Assembly (NCBI RefSeq): GCF_001613145.1
Contig: NZ_BDBU01000010.1
Location: 62,001 to 126,000 of the forward strand
Origin: Nocardia jejuensis NBRC 103114
GTDB lineage: Bacteria; Actinomycetota; Actinomycetes; Mycobacteriales; Mycobacteriaceae
Length of the DNA: 64,000 nucleotides
Direction: 5' to 3'
Part shown: one piece after another, positions 36,736 to 47,236 of the stretch
How positions within the stretch are numbered: the stretch's first letter is position 1
Layout of the letters: every line of letters starts with the position of its first letter
Notes under the pieces: generated by a model
What the model saw: the letters and a program-made list of their open reading frames with translations, nothing else
What the model was told of the DNA's origin: nothing
Databases searched by the model: none
Program-made: the position numbers and the translations under genes

Positions 36736-38119
36736 GACTGCGCTCCCAGCTCGCGAGGGCTTCGGCGTCGATCGGGCGGATCAGGATCCGGTCGATCCGA
36801 TGACCGTCCATGCGCTCCACCTTGGCGATCCAGCCGCCCCGGGTGTGCGGTTCGAGGGTGTGCGGGCCGTTGCCGGGCTCGGGCAGCAGCACCTCCTCAC
36901 CCGTGGTCGGGATGCGGCCCAGGCGGGTGAGCACCAGACCGCCGAGGGTCTCGTATTCGCCTTCGGGGGCGTCGTATCCGGTGGTGCGGGAGACCTCGTC
37001 GATGCGCAGCAGACCGGAGCAGTTCCAGCCGCCGGAGGTGCGGCGCACGTCGAGTTCCTCCTCGTCGTGCTCGTCGCGCACATCGCCCAGGATCTCCTCG
37101 ATGAGGTCCTCCATGGTGACGATGCCCGCGGTGCCGCCGTATTCGTCGACCACCAGGGTGACCTGCATGCCGTCCGCGCGTACGCGTTCGAGCACTTCGT
37201 CACCGTCCAGGCTCGCGGGCACGATCGGCACCGGCTGCGCGATGGTCTTGAGCGCGATGGTGCGGCGCTCGGAGACCGGATGCAGGAAGGCCTGTTTGAT
37301 GTGCACCACGCCGAGTGTGTTGTCGAGATCGCCGTCGATCACCGGGAATCGGGAGAAGCCGGTCTCGCGGGCGGCGTCGATCAGGTCCGCGATGGTGCAA
37401 TCCTGGTCCAGCGCCGTGATTTTCACGCGCGGGGTCATGAGTTCCTCCGCGGTGCGCTCACCGAACTGCAGCGAGCGATCCACCACCTGCGCGGTGCGCT
37501 GATCCAGGGCGCCGTGCAGGGCCGAGGTTCGCACCAGCGAACCCAGCTCCTGAGGCGAACGCGCCGAGCGCAGTTCCTCGGCGGGCTCGACTCCGAGGCG
37601 GCGCACCGCCCAGTTGGCGGTGCCGTTCAGGAAATTGATCAGCCAGCGGAAGACCATGGAGAACCAGATCATCGGCCCGGCGGTCCAGCGCGCGGTGGAC
37701 AGCGGGGAGGCGATGGCGATGTTCTTGGGGACCAGTTCGCCGTAGATCATCGACAGCGAGGTCGCGATGATCAGCGCCAGGGCGAGCGAAACGCCGTGTA
37801 CCACAGGCCCTTCCAGGCCGACAGCGCGAAACAGTGGTTCCAGCAGCCGAGCCAGGACGGGCTCGGCGATGTAGCCGGTGATCAGCGTGGTGATGGTGAT
37901 ACCCAGCTGCGCGCCGGACAACTGGAAGGACAGGGTCCGATGTGCCTGACGCACCTGCCGGGCGCGGCGGTCGCCGTCGCGGGCGTGCGCCTCCACGGTG
38001 GAGCGTTCCAGGGCGGTGAGGGAGAATTCCGCGGCCACGAACAACGCGGTACCGGCGGTCAGTGCGATGAAGCCGAGAAGGCTGAGAACGGTGAGCAGGG
38101 CCGACAAGGTCAGCACCAC
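36728..38119 (-). CDS. CNNM/CorC-family transporter, full-length form
   Basis: A 463-residue paralogue: DUF21 domain (TALFVAAEFSLTALERSTVE, AQLGITITTLITGYIAEPVL, YGELVPKNIAIASPLSTARW), CBS pair (EELMTPRVKITALDQDCTIA, FSRFPVIDGDLDNTLGVVHI, YGGTAGIVTMEDLIEEILGD) and a C-terminal CorC_HlyC domain (EYETLGGLVLTRLGRIPTTG). It starts at GTG 38119 with no visible ribosome site. The stop of a short upstream ORF overlaps this start, so translation may depend on coupling. The preceding leader is rich in hairpins. Confidence 0.9.
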   Translation of the reverse strand: MVLTLSALLTVLSLLGFIALTAGTALFVAAEFSLTALERSTVEAHARDGDRRARQVRQAHRTLSFQLSGAQLGITITTLITGYIAEPVLARLLEPLFRAVGLEGPVVHGVSLALALIIATSLSMIYGELVPKNIAIASPLSTARWTAGPMIWFSMVFRWLINFLNGTANWAVRRLGVEPAEELRSARSPQELGSLVRTSALHGALDQRTAQVVDRSLQFGERTAEELMTPRVKITALDQDCTIADLIDAARETGFSRFPVIDGDLDNTLGVVHIKQAFLHPVSERRTIALKTIAQPVPIVPASLDGDEVLERVRADGMQVTLVVDEYGGTAGIVTMEDLIEEILGDVRDEHDEEELDVRRTSGGWNCSGLLRIDEVSRTTGYDAPEGEYETLGGLVLTRLGRIPTTGEEVLLPEPGNGPHTLEPHTRGGWIAKVERMDGHRIDRILIRPIDAEALASWERSHG

Positions 38120-38232
38120 CCGGCCGTCTGAAGGGCTGGGGCCGATGGCCCCGAAAGATCGATGGCGCCGGGTTTGTCACCCGGCTCGGTAGAGGAGCCC
38201 TCCTGAACGGCGCCCTCGGACGCGGGTGACAA
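38110..38232 (-). CDS. Possible 40-codon leader ORF coupled to the CNNM transporter
   Basis: Minus-strand AAAGGAACCAG is followed by TTG at 38232 and an open frame of 40 codons, product beginning LSPASEGAVQEGSSTEPGDK and ending LQTAGWC. Its TGA (38110-38112) lies inside the first codons of the transporter gene, which itself lacks a ribosome site. The peptide has Asp/Glu/Pro stretches. The same DNA can fold into several hairpins: AGGAGGGCTCCT, GCCGGG-N7-CCCGGC, and GGGGCC-N3-GGCCCC. A regulatory uORF is plausible but unproven. A simple mis-chosen transporter start is the alternative. Confidence 0.35.
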   Translation of the reverse strand: MSPASEGAVQEGSSTEPGDKPGAIDLSGPSAPALQTAGWC

Positions 38233-38330
38233 CTGGTTCCTTTCGGTGGGGTGGTGTCGGCGGGATCCCGACAGCGCACATATTACCGGCTGACGCGCCG
38301 GGTTTCGCGTGACGGGTCCGCACATACGGG

Positions 38331-38377
38331 ACCCGGCGGGCCGGGAGCCTGATGATCAGGATCGCGGCCCGCCGGGT
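38331..38377 (-). terminator. Terminator of guaB1
   Basis: Stem ACCCGGCGGGCCG (38331-38343) pairs perfectly with 38365-38377. The 21-nt loop contains a second small palindrome, CCTGATGATCAGG. It begins 19 bp past the guaB1 stop. Confidence 0.7.
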
Positions 38378-38395
38378 GGGCTGCCGTGCCGGTGC

Positions 38396-40198
<1,803 letters not shown>

Positions 40199-41824
40199 TC
40201 AGCGCGACGAGCTGTGGCGGGTGGAGCCGGGCTTGCCGCGCTTCTTGGTGTGCTTGCGGCTCTCGCCGCGGGCGGTGGGGCGGTGGGCGGTCTGGGTGGC
40301 GGCCTTCGGATCCTTCGGGGCGGCAGCGGGTTTCGCCGTGACGGGGAAGGGGTCGCCGAGGGCGCGGCCGGTGGGGCGGCGAGCGCCGGTGAGTTCGGCC
40401 AGCAGGGTGTCGCCGGAGCGGACCTCGACGTCGGTCATGGTGACCGAGGCGCGGCGGGCCAGCAGGGCGGCCTCCTCGCGGTCGTCGGGGGTGACGATGG
40501 TGACGACCGTGCCCGCGGCCCCGGCGCGCGCGGTGCGGCCCGCGCGGTGCAGGTAGTCCTTGGGGTCGGCGGGCGGGTCGACGTGCACCACGAGGGAGAT
40601 GCCGTCGACGTGGATGCCGCGCGCGGCGATATCGGTGGCGACCAGGACCGGAGCGGTGCCGTCGGCGAAAGCCGCCAGGGTGCGGGCGCGGTGGTTCTGC
40701 GCCTTGCCGCCGTGCAGGCCGATCGCTGAGATCCCGGCCTCGCGCAGCCGCTTCACCAGCTTGTCCGCGCCGTACTGGGTGCGCACGAACAGCAGCGTGC
40801 GGCCGTCACGGGCGGCGATCTCCGCCACCACCATGCGCTTGTCGGAACGGCGCACGTGCAGGGCGTAGTGCGTGATCGCGGGGGAGTCGGCCAGGCGCCT
40901 GGAACCGGTGGGGGCTCCCTCACCCGAATTCGGGCTCTTCCCACCGGAAACCGAGGTTGCTCCGGCCGCCGCCGAGGCTGCCGTCGTGCCGGTCGACCCG
41001 GGTGCGTGCCCGGGAGTTGTTGTCGTCGAATCGGATTCGTCGATGTCGCGCGCATGGCTCGCGGTTCGTGGCGAATCGCTCGACTCGGTGCTCGCGGTGG
41101 TGCGGTCCACGGGGGCGCCGGTGGGGCCGACCGAGTGCTCGGCCGGGGTGCGCATGTAGCGCTCGACCACCGTGTCGATCATCTCGTCGAGGGTGGCGGA
41201 GAACAGGAGCTTCTGGGCCTCGGCGGGAACACGGTTCAGCACGGCGGTGAGCTGGGGCAGGAAGCCGAGTTCGGCCATGTGGTCGGCCTCGTCGACGGTG
41301 ACCACGCGGACCTGGGACAGGTCGACGGCGCGGCGGCCGATCAGATCGGTGAGGCGGCCGGGGGTGGCGATGAGCAGGTCGACCCCGCGGGCGAGGCGCT
41401 CCTCCTGCTTCTTGATGGGCAGGCCGCCCACGACCGACGCCAGGCGAATGCCCTGGGAGAGCGCGGGCTCGTCCAGCGCGGCCTCGATCTGGATCGCCAG
41501 CTCGCGAGTGGGGGCCAGGATCAGACCGCGCGGAGTTCCCGGCGCGGCGGGCGCGCCGCGCAGGTTGACCAACATGGGCAATCCGAAGGCCAGGGTCTTG
41601 CCGGAACCGGTTGCGGCGCGGCCCAATACGTCGCGGCCCGCGAGGATATCGGGAATGACGGCGGTCTGGATCGGGAACGGCGATTCGATTCCATTGCGGC
41701 GCAAGGCCTGCACCAGGATCGGCGGCAGTCCGAGTTCGGCGAACGGTTGCGCTCCCGCCGCGCGTCGAGCCGGTGTCGCGTCCCGCTGCTCCGGCTCGGT
41801 GGCCCGCTGCTTCGGCTCAGGCAC
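40199..41824 (-). CDS. DEAD-box RNA helicase with a low-complexity insertion
   Basis: A 541-residue helicase starting at GTG 41824, overlapping the M56 peptidase stop. Motifs: ALRRNGIESPFPIQTAVIPD (Q), GRAATGSGKTLAFGLPML (I), APTRELAIQ (Ia), TVDEADHMAELG (II; VDEAD), LFSATLDEM (III), GLHGGKAQNHRARTL (IV region), LVATDIAARGIHVDGISLVV (V) and YLHRAGRTARAG (VI). A Ser/Thr/Ala/Gly-rich insert of about 85 residues (227-313) sits between the two RecA domains, and a basic tail follows. It probably remodels ribosomal or structured RNA. It is not in the equivalent mycobacterial gene order, so it is an addition to this block. Confidence 0.92.
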   Translation of the reverse strand: MPEPKQRATEPEQRDATPARRAAGAQPFAELGLPPILVQALRRNGIESPFPIQTAVIPDILAGRDVLGRAATGSGKTLAFGLPMLVNLRGAPAAPGTPRGLILAPTRELAIQIEAALDEPALSQGIRLASVVGGLPIKKQEERLARGVDLLIATPGRLTDLIGRRAVDLSQVRVVTVDEADHMAELGFLPQLTAVLNRVPAEAQKLLFSATLDEMIDTVVERYMRTPAEHSVGPTGAPVDRTTASTESSDSPRTASHARDIDESDSTTTTPGHAPGSTGTTAASAAAGATSVSGGKSPNSGEGAPTGSRRLADSPAITHYALHVRRSDKRMVVAEIAARDGRTLLFVRTQYGADKLVKRLREAGISAIGLHGGKAQNHRARTLAAFADGTAPVLVATDIAARGIHVDGISLVVHVDPPADPKDYLHRAGRTARAGAAGTVVTIVTPDDREEAALLARRASVTMTDVEVRSGDTLLAELTGARRPTGRALGDPFPVTAKPAAAPKDPKAATQTAHRPTARGESRKHTKKRGKPGSTRHSSSR

Positions 41825-42758
41825 GGCTGATCAACCGGCTCAGCTCGGTCAGCCAGGGGATGGCCACGGCCATGGTCGGCACCACCAGAATCGCCAGCGC
41901 GGCCAGATAGGCGACCGAGGCGATCCGCAGATCCCCGATCGGCCCGGCGAGGCGCTGGATGCGGATCAGGGTGGTGGGTCCGCCCACCGCCATCGCGCCC
42001 TGCGGCGCGGTCGAATTGCAGCAGGCGACCAGCGCGCGCGCCAGCGGCGTCGGCCCGGTGACCTTCACCGCCGAATCGTCGGCGAGCAGTTCGATCAGCA
42101 ATTTCACCGAATCCAGCGCGGATTTGGAGCGCACCACCCGGGGGAAGGCCTCGTGCGCGGCGGTGAATGCCTCGAGCACCAGATCGTGGCGGGCACGCAG
42201 GTGCGAGCGCTCATGACTGACGATTGCGGTCAGCTCCTCATCGGTGAGATTGGTGACGGTGCCCTGGCTCAGCACGACCCGGCGACGCAGGCCGGGCAGG
42301 CAGTAGGCGATGGGTTCGGTGGACGCCAGCACGCGAATGTCGGCGGAACTGCGTTGCACCGCACTCTGATCGAGCAGATCGACCAGCATGCGGTGGTGGG
42401 CGCGGCGGCGGCGGGTGTGGATCCCGACCCGCACCACGGACCAGATCAGGCGCGCTCCGATGAGCAGGGTGAGCGCGAAAACGGTGACCAGGGCCAGCCA
42501 GATCGGCAGGCCCAGAGCGTCGATCTCCTTGCTGGGCGTGGTGGTGGGCCGGCCGTCGGATCCGGGCACCAGCAGTCGGCTGGCGATGGCGAGTCCGGAT
42601 CCGAACGCGGACAGCACCGCGGCCAGGGCGATGGCCTGCCAGAGCACCAGTGCCGCACGGGGACTGCGGTACGGCCAGGTAGCTCGGCTGAGCAGCGCCG
42701 GGGCCGGTCCCGCCAAAAATAGGGCAAGACCGGCGAAAACCGGCGCTGTCACGTCCAT
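41817..42758 (-). CDS. M56 (BlaR1-like) membrane metallopeptidase
   Basis: A 313-residue protein with hydrophobic segments at the N-terminus, near residues 85-105 and at the C-terminus, and a cytoplasmic zinc site VSHERSHLRARHD (HExxH, about 190-194) with a downstream Glu in LLIELLADDSAV. YCLPGLRRRVVLSQGTVTNL is typical of the family. It lies 45 bp downstream of a BlaI-type repressor, as in Rv1845c-Rv1846c, and may cleave it after a cell-envelope signal. No penicillin-sensor domain is attached. Confidence 0.9.
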   Translation of the reverse strand: MDVTAPVFAGLALFLAGPAPALLSRATWPYRSPRAALVLWQAIALAAVLSAFGSGLAIASRLLVPGSDGRPTTTPSKEIDALGLPIWLALVTVFALTLLIGARLIWSVVRVGIHTRRRRAHHRMLVDLLDQSAVQRSSADIRVLASTEPIAYCLPGLRRRVVLSQGTVTNLTDEELTAIVSHERSHLRARHDLVLEAFTAAHEAFPRVVRSKSALDSVKLLIELLADDSAVKVTGPTPLARALVACCNSTAPQGAMAVGGPTTLIRIQRLAGPIGDLRIASVAYLAALAILVVPTMAVAIPWLTELSRLISRA

Positions 42759-42803
42759 TTCCTCAGCTCACTGCGTTGTGGGGCCTGGGCCGAGGCTACT
42801 GCG

Positions 42804-43202
42804 TCAGGAGTTGGGTGACTCCTTGCGCGACGCCTCGTTCGCTTCGAGCTTAGCGAGTGCGTCGCGAAGAGCGGCAGCCTCATCGGCTCCGACCTGTTCC
42901 ACGAAGTGCACGAGGGCAGCGCGGCGGCTCCCGACTTCGTCCGCCTGCTGCAGTGCGTCGAACATCAGACTCGCGACGAGTTCGTCGCGAGTGTGCACCG
43001 GCGCGTAGCGGTGGGCGCGATCGTCACGCTGTTGGAGCACGAGGTTCTTCTTCGCCAGGCGCTGCAAGACGGTCATCACCGTGGTGTACGCGAGTTCACG
43101 ACGCTCGGCGAGGGCCTCGTGGACCTGCCTGACCGTTTGGGGTTCATCGGCCGACCACAACTGGTCCATGACCGCTTTCTCGAGTTCACCAAGACCTGCC
43201 AT
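42804..43202 (-). CDS. blaI: BlaI/MecI-family repressor
   Basis: A 132-residue winged-helix repressor: LGELEKAVMDQLWSADEPQT, VHEALAERRELAYTTVMTVL, QRLAKKNLVLQQRDDRAHRY. The C-terminal part is a dimerisation helix bundle. Its place before an M56 peptidase matches mycobacterial Rv1846c (BlaI), which responds to beta-lactams and regulates its own operon. A fitting operator lies 35 bp upstream. Confidence 0.92.
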   Translation of the reverse strand: MAGLGELEKAVMDQLWSADEPQTVRQVHEALAERRELAYTTVMTVLQRLAKKNLVLQQRDDRAHRYAPVHTRDELVASLMFDALQQADEVGSRRAALVHFVEQVGADEAAALRDALAKLEANEASRKESPNS

Positions 43203-43236
43203 CCCCTAAGCTTACGGAGGCAACGACACGAATGCG

Positions 43237-43253
43237 TACTACAGGTCGTCGTA
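43237..43253. promoter_or_regulatory. BlaI-type operator
   Basis: TACTACA-GGT-CGTCGTA: the left arm is the exact TACTACA half-site known for BlaI/MecI repressors, and the right arm (TACGACG on the other strand) differs at two positions. It lies 35 bp from the blaI start. Confidence 0.6.
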
Positions 43254-43318
43254 ACCCGTCGGTAGCTGTGTGGGATTGGTCATAGCGACACAGCGTCAGT
43301 GCGTGCGGAGACACGGCG

Positions 43319-44263
43319 TCAGTGCACCGAGTCCCGGCAGTGACGGTCGCCGATGGGCACGATCATGGGTCGTCCGGACACCGGATCCTCGAGCACCTCG
43401 GCGCGGAGACCGAAGACCTCGCGCAGCAGCGCCGCGTCGATGATCTCACTCGGATCGCCCTGCGCCACGATGCGCCCCTCGCACATGACGATGAGTTGAT
43501 CGCTGTAGCGGATGGCCAGGTTCAGATCGTGCAGCACCATCACGACCGTGCGGCCGTAGTCGTCGTGCAGGCGATCCACCAGATCGAGCACCTCGAGCGA
43601 ATGCGCGAGATCCAGGTAGGTGGTCGGCTCGTCCAGCAGCAGGATGTCGGTGCCCTGCGCGAGAGCCATCGAGATCCAGGCCCGCTGGCGCTGACCGCCG
43701 GACAACTCGTCGAGCGTGCGGTCTGCCAGATCCGCGATGCCGGTCTGGCTCAGCGCCAGCGCCACCTCGGACTCGTCGTCGGCGGACCACTGACGCAGCC
43801 ACGACTGATGCGGATGCCGCCCGCGCGCCACCAGATCCGCGACGGTCAGGCCCTCGGGCGCGATCGGGGTCTGCGGCAGCATGCCGACGATCCGCGCGAT
43901 GTCCTTGGTCTTGAGCGAGGAGATGGCCTTGCCGTCCAGCACCACCCGGCCCGCCTTGGGGCGCAGCAGCCGGCCGAGGGAGCGCAGCAGGGTGGACTTG
44001 CCGCAGCCGTTGGGACCGATGACGGTGGTGATCACGCCGGGCCGGATGTCGACCGAGAGCCCGTCCACGATGACGCGATCGCCGTAGCCCAGGGTGATGT
44101 TCTCCGCGCCGAGGCGGTGCTCGGCGGCCGGAAGCTGGTGAGCCCCAGCCGAAGTGGCGGTGCCGTGCGCCGCGCCGGCGGTTCCTGCGGTCGCCTCGGC
44201 GGTGCCCGCTGCCGTGCGCACGGTGCCGTCCGCGGTATTCACGGTGCTGTTGGCTGTGTTCAC
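43319..44263 (-). CDS. Iron-siderophore ABC transporter ATP-binding protein with a heptad-repeat N-terminus
   Basis: A 314-residue FecE/FepC-type ATPase. Walker A is VIGPNGCGKSTLLRSLGRLL, the signature is DELSGGQRQRAWISMALAQG, and Walker B is DILLLDEPTTYLDLAHSLEV. The usual start of the family corresponds to about residue 50 (ENITLGYGDRVIVDGL). Before it lies a tail of five degenerate heptads (NTANSTV, NTADGTV, RTAAGTA, EATAGTA, GAAHGTA). The gene overlaps the permease stop by 4 bp (GTGA). With the two permeases it forms an importer. No substrate-binding protein gene is adjacent. Confidence 0.92.
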   Translation of the reverse strand: MNTANSTVNTADGTVRTAAGTAEATAGTAGAAHGTATSAGAHQLPAAEHRLGAENITLGYGDRVIVDGLSVDIRPGVITTVIGPNGCGKSTLLRSLGRLLRPKAGRVVLDGKAISSLKTKDIARIVGMLPQTPIAPEGLTVADLVARGRHPHQSWLRQWSADDESEVALALSQTGIADLADRTLDELSGGQRQRAWISMALAQGTDILLLDEPTTYLDLAHSLEVLDLVDRLHDDYGRTVVMVLHDLNLAIRYSDQLIVMCEGRIVAQGDPSEIIDAALLREVFGLRAEVLEDPVSGRPMIVPIGDRHCRDSVH

Positions 44264-45336
44264 AGTGTGGCCTTCCGGTTGGTGCGCACGAGCAGGACGA
44301 GCAGGAACGGTCCACCGACCGCGGCGGTGACCACGCCGACCGGCACGTCGATGGGAAACAGGGTGCGGGCCACCAGATCCGCGCCCACCACGGCGATCGC
44401 GCCGACCAGCGCCGAGGCGATGATCGGTTCACCGGGCGTGCGCAGCAGTCGACGCGCGATCTGCGGCGCCGCCAGTCCGACGAAACCGAGCGGGCCGACC
44501 GCCGCGGTCGCGAGCGCCGCCGCCGCGACCGCCGCCGCGATCAGAATCCCCTGCTGGGTCTGGATCCGCACGCCGAGCACGCGGGTGGTGTCGGTGCCGA
44601 ACCGCAGCGCGGCCAGGGTGCGCGCCGAACCGGCGCACACGACGAGCGCGATCCCCAGGCCGACGGTGGCCGGGATCAGCGTGGACCAGTCCGCGGAATT
44701 GAGCGATCCGCTCAGCCACAACTGGGCGTGCGAGGCGTCGGTGAGGGTGGCGCGGGTCAGCAGCCAGCTCACCACCGACAGCAGCGCCGCGTTCACGCCG
44801 ATGCCGATGAGTACCAGTCGAAATCCCATCACCCCGCCGTCTCCGGTGGTGGTCCGGCCCCAGGCGAGCAGATAGATCAGCACGGCCGTGAGCAGTCCGC
44901 CGATCAGGGCCGCGAACGAAACACCCAGTGCCGCAGCCGTACCGGTGCTCACCCCGCCCAGGCCCACCAGCATCGCGACCGCGCCGACGCTCGCCCCGGA
45001 GGTGATGCCGAGAATATCGGGGCTGGCCAGCGGATTGTGCAGGATCGACTGTGTCACCGCGCCTGCCAATCCCAGCGCCGCGCCGACCACCACGGCGGTG
45101 AGCACCCGCGGCAGCCTCGAATCCAGTATGACGAAACGCTGTGCGCGAGTGCCGCCTCCGCCGAGCACGTCCAGCACCCGGCCGAGCGGAATCCGGAATT
45201 CGCCGATCGCGATATCGAGGGCGAACAGGCCGAGCAGGATGGCGACGAGCGCGATCACGGTGAGCAGCGCGGTGATTCGCAGCACCACCGAGAACGCGCC
45301 GATCCGCACGGCGGGACGCGTGGCGGTAAGGCTCAC
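44260..45336 (-). CDS. FecCD-family iron-siderophore permease (second)
   Basis: A 358-residue permease with 9-10 hydrophobic segments. VVVGAALGLAGAVTQSILHN and PLASPDILGITSGASVGAVA are the conserved FecCD loop, and GPLGFVGLAAPQIARRLL the C-terminal coupling region. It overlaps both neighbours by 4 bp. It should pair with the other permease and the ATPase to import ferric siderophores. Confidence 0.92.
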   Translation of the reverse strand: MSLTATRPAVRIGAFSVVLRITALLTVIALVAILLGLFALDIAIGEFRIPLGRVLDVLGGGGTRAQRFVILDSRLPRVLTAVVVGAALGLAGAVTQSILHNPLASPDILGITSGASVGAVAMLVGLGGVSTGTAAALGVSFAALIGGLLTAVLIYLLAWGRTTTGDGGVMGFRLVLIGIGVNAALLSVVSWLLTRATLTDASHAQLWLSGSLNSADWSTLIPATVGLGIALVVCAGSARTLAALRFGTDTTRVLGVRIQTQQGILIAAAVAAAALATAAVGPLGFVGLAAPQIARRLLRTPGEPIIASALVGAIAVVGADLVARTLFPIDVPVGVVTAAVGGPFLLVLLVRTNRKATL

Positions 45337-46391
45337 AGGTTCACCAGCTTTCGGCGACGCACCAGCAGGATGAAGAAAGGCGCACCGAGTGCGGCGAGGG
45401 TGACTCCGGCCTGCAGTTCGCCGGGCCGGGCGATGAGCCGGCCGGCGGTGTCGGCCAGCAGCAGGACGATCGCGCCGAGCAGTCCGGAGTAGGGGACCAG
45501 CCAGCGATAGTCGGGGCCGGTGATCGCGCGCGCGAGATGCGGCACGATCAGGCCGAGAAAGGCGATCGGGCCGACGGCGGCGGTCGCCGCGCCCGCGAGC
45601 AGCACCACCGCGGCGAGGCCGAGGGCCCGGCTGCGGCCGAGGTTCACGCCCAGGCCGCGGGCCACATCGTCGCCGAGACCGAGCAGATTCAGGCCGGGCG
45701 TCGCGATCAGCGCGAGCCCCGCCCCGACGATCAGGAACGGCAGCACCTGCCGGAACACCGCCGCGTCGTGCCCGGCCACATCGCCGACCACCCAGAACCG
45801 ATAGGTGTCCATGGCGGTGCTGTCGGTCAGGATCACCACATTGGTCATGGCCTGCAGGAACGCGGTCACCGCCGCACCGGCCAGCACCAGCGAGAGCGGA
45901 CTGGCCTTGCCGCCGCCGATGGAGGAGATGCCGAAGACCACCAGGCCCGCGATCAACGCGCCCGCGAAGGCGAACCAGATGAACTGCGCGGGGCTGGTCA
46001 GGGCGAGCAGATGGATGCTCAGCGCGGCGAGGAAGGCCGCCCCCGCGTTGATGCCGAGCAGACCCGCATCGGCGAGTGGATTTCGGGTATATCCCTGGAT
46101 CAGAGCTCCCGCCATACCCAGGGCCAGACCGGTGATGAGCGCGAGTCCGGTTCTGGGCAGCCGTAATTCGCGAACGATCTGCTCGGCGGTGCCCTCGGCG
46201 GGGCAGGTGAGCGGAAACCCGCCCGGACAGGTGATGGCGTCGAAGACAGTGTGCGGCGCGATGAATCGGGAGCCGAGGGCGATGCTCGCGAGAACCGCGA
46301 ACAGCAGGAGCACTGCGAGGAGGAGCAGTCCGGACAGACGTCGCCGTCTGATGGTGACTACGGGCCGTCCGATGGTGACTACGGCGGGCAC
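45333..46391 (-). CDS. FecCD-family iron-siderophore permease (first)
   Basis: A 352-residue permease from GTG 46391; AGGAG lies 12 bases upstream, a long spacing. ALITGLALGMAGALIQGYTR, NPLADAGLLGINAGAAFLAA and GPIAFLGLIVPHLARAITGP are family signatures. It is first in the three-gene importer operon, and an IdeR-type iron box lies 41 bp upstream, so the operon should be repressed when iron is plentiful. Confidence 0.92.
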   Translation of the reverse strand: MPAVVTIGRPVVTIRRRRLSGLLLLAVLLLFAVLASIALGSRFIAPHTVFDAITCPGGFPLTCPAEGTAEQIVRELRLPRTGLALITGLALGMAGALIQGYTRNPLADAGLLGINAGAAFLAALSIHLLALTSPAQFIWFAFAGALIAGLVVFGISSIGGGKASPLSLVLAGAAVTAFLQAMTNVVILTDSTAMDTYRFWVVGDVAGHDAAVFRQVLPFLIVGAGLALIATPGLNLLGLGDDVARGLGVNLGRSRALGLAAVVLLAGAATAAVGPIAFLGLIVPHLARAITGPDYRWLVPYSGLLGAIVLLLADTAGRLIARPGELQAGVTLAALGAPFFILLVRRRKLVNL

Positions 46392-46431
46392 GGTGACGAA
46401 CTACTCCTGACGCGATGATTGCTCGATTAAG

Positions 46432-46450
46432 TCTGGTAAGCCTAACCTAT
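46432..46450. promoter_or_regulatory. IdeR/DmdR iron box shared by the importer and the divergent gene
   Basis: TCTGGTAAGCCTAACCTAT; on the other strand ATAGGTTAGGCTTACCAGA. It matches the actinobacterial consensus TTAGGTTAGGCTAACCTAA at most positions. It lies between the divergent starts at 46391 and 46492. Confidence 0.85.
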
Positions 46451-46491
46451 CTTTCGTTTCGGCCGTAAAAGTCGATGATTGAGGAGTTTCG

Positions 46492-47193
46492 ATGCCCGAA
46501 CCTGTAAGCGTGTGCCTGCCTCGTGACTCGAGGATCGCCTTCGGGCGTGCCTGTGCCCGGCTGCGCAGCCTGCAACCCGAACACCCGCGGGTCTATGCCG
46601 TGGCGCCCATGGCGGAACAGGGCAAACGCCGATGGTGGCGGCTGGCCGACGGTATCGGTGAGGGCCGCATCGAACTCATGTACCGGCGGCACGCCGCCGA
46701 GATGAGCAATGCCGGCATCGCCGCGGAAGTGGTGGCGACGGCGCTGATCCACGCGGTCATCGGCCGCGTGATGGCCATGGTGGTGTCCGAGGGCCGGGCC
46801 TGGGATCCGGGCCTGGAGAACCTGTGGGTGCACACCGACAACGACGGCGGCATCGACTGGGCGGGCTTGGCGGACACCACGATTCGCGTGGTCGACGGCG
46901 ATCCGCTCGCTGGTGAGGCGGGCGTCGTGGCGCTGCCGTGTGAGCCCGCGATGTACGTGTGGCTGGCGCATCGGTGCGAGCCCGCGCTGCTGTTGATCCA
47001 GCAGGCGATGGGTCGCTGCTCCGGATTGAGCGCGCGGCGTTTCTGGGTGCTGGTCGCGGAGTCGATAGTCGGTGCGGCGACGTATGTTCCGGCGCTCTCG
47101 CGCACCTCCTCGGTGGAGGGCGCGCGGCGTGGGCAGGCGATGCTCGCGGCGCTCGAGGATCGTGGTCTGCCGGTGCGCAGGGCGTGCCGCTAG
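46492..47193 (+). CDS. Iron-box-controlled protein of unknown function
   Basis: A 233-residue protein with GAGGAG six bases before ATG 46492. It shares an iron box with the siderophore importer, so a role in iron release or siderophore handling is likely. It has scattered cysteines (LPCEP, HRCEP, GRCSG, RACR) but not the paired CC-x10-C-x2-C end of FhuF ferric reductases. WVHTDNDGGIDWAGLADTTI and PALLLIQQAMGRCSGLSARR resemble the general layout of FhuF/IucA-C-like proteins only weakly. I do not recognise a firm family. Confidence 0.65.
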   Translation: MPEPVSVCLPRDSRIAFGRACARLRSLQPEHPRVYAVAPMAEQGKRRWWRLADGIGEGRIELMYRRHAAEMSNAGIAAEVVATALIHAVIGRVMAMVVSEGRAWDPGLENLWVHTDNDGGIDWAGLADTTIRVVDGDPLAGEAGVVALPCEPAMYVWLAHRCEPALLLIQQAMGRCSGLSARRFWVLVAESIVGAATYVPALSRTSSVEGARRGQAMLAALEDRGLPVRRACR

Positions 47194-47236
47194 TGGGTCG
47201 CCCCGGTCGTCGCGAGGAATCGGTATGCGGAAAGAC

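Noticed and set aside
38120-38270. A Mg2+ M-box riboswitch before the CNNM genes
   Set aside because: The leader is structured and the context fits, but I could not align the conserved M-box core by eye. A covariance-model search would decide.
46492-47193. Calling this gene a ferric reductase FhuF
   Set aside because: The C-terminal cysteine pattern that binds the 2Fe-2S cluster is missing.
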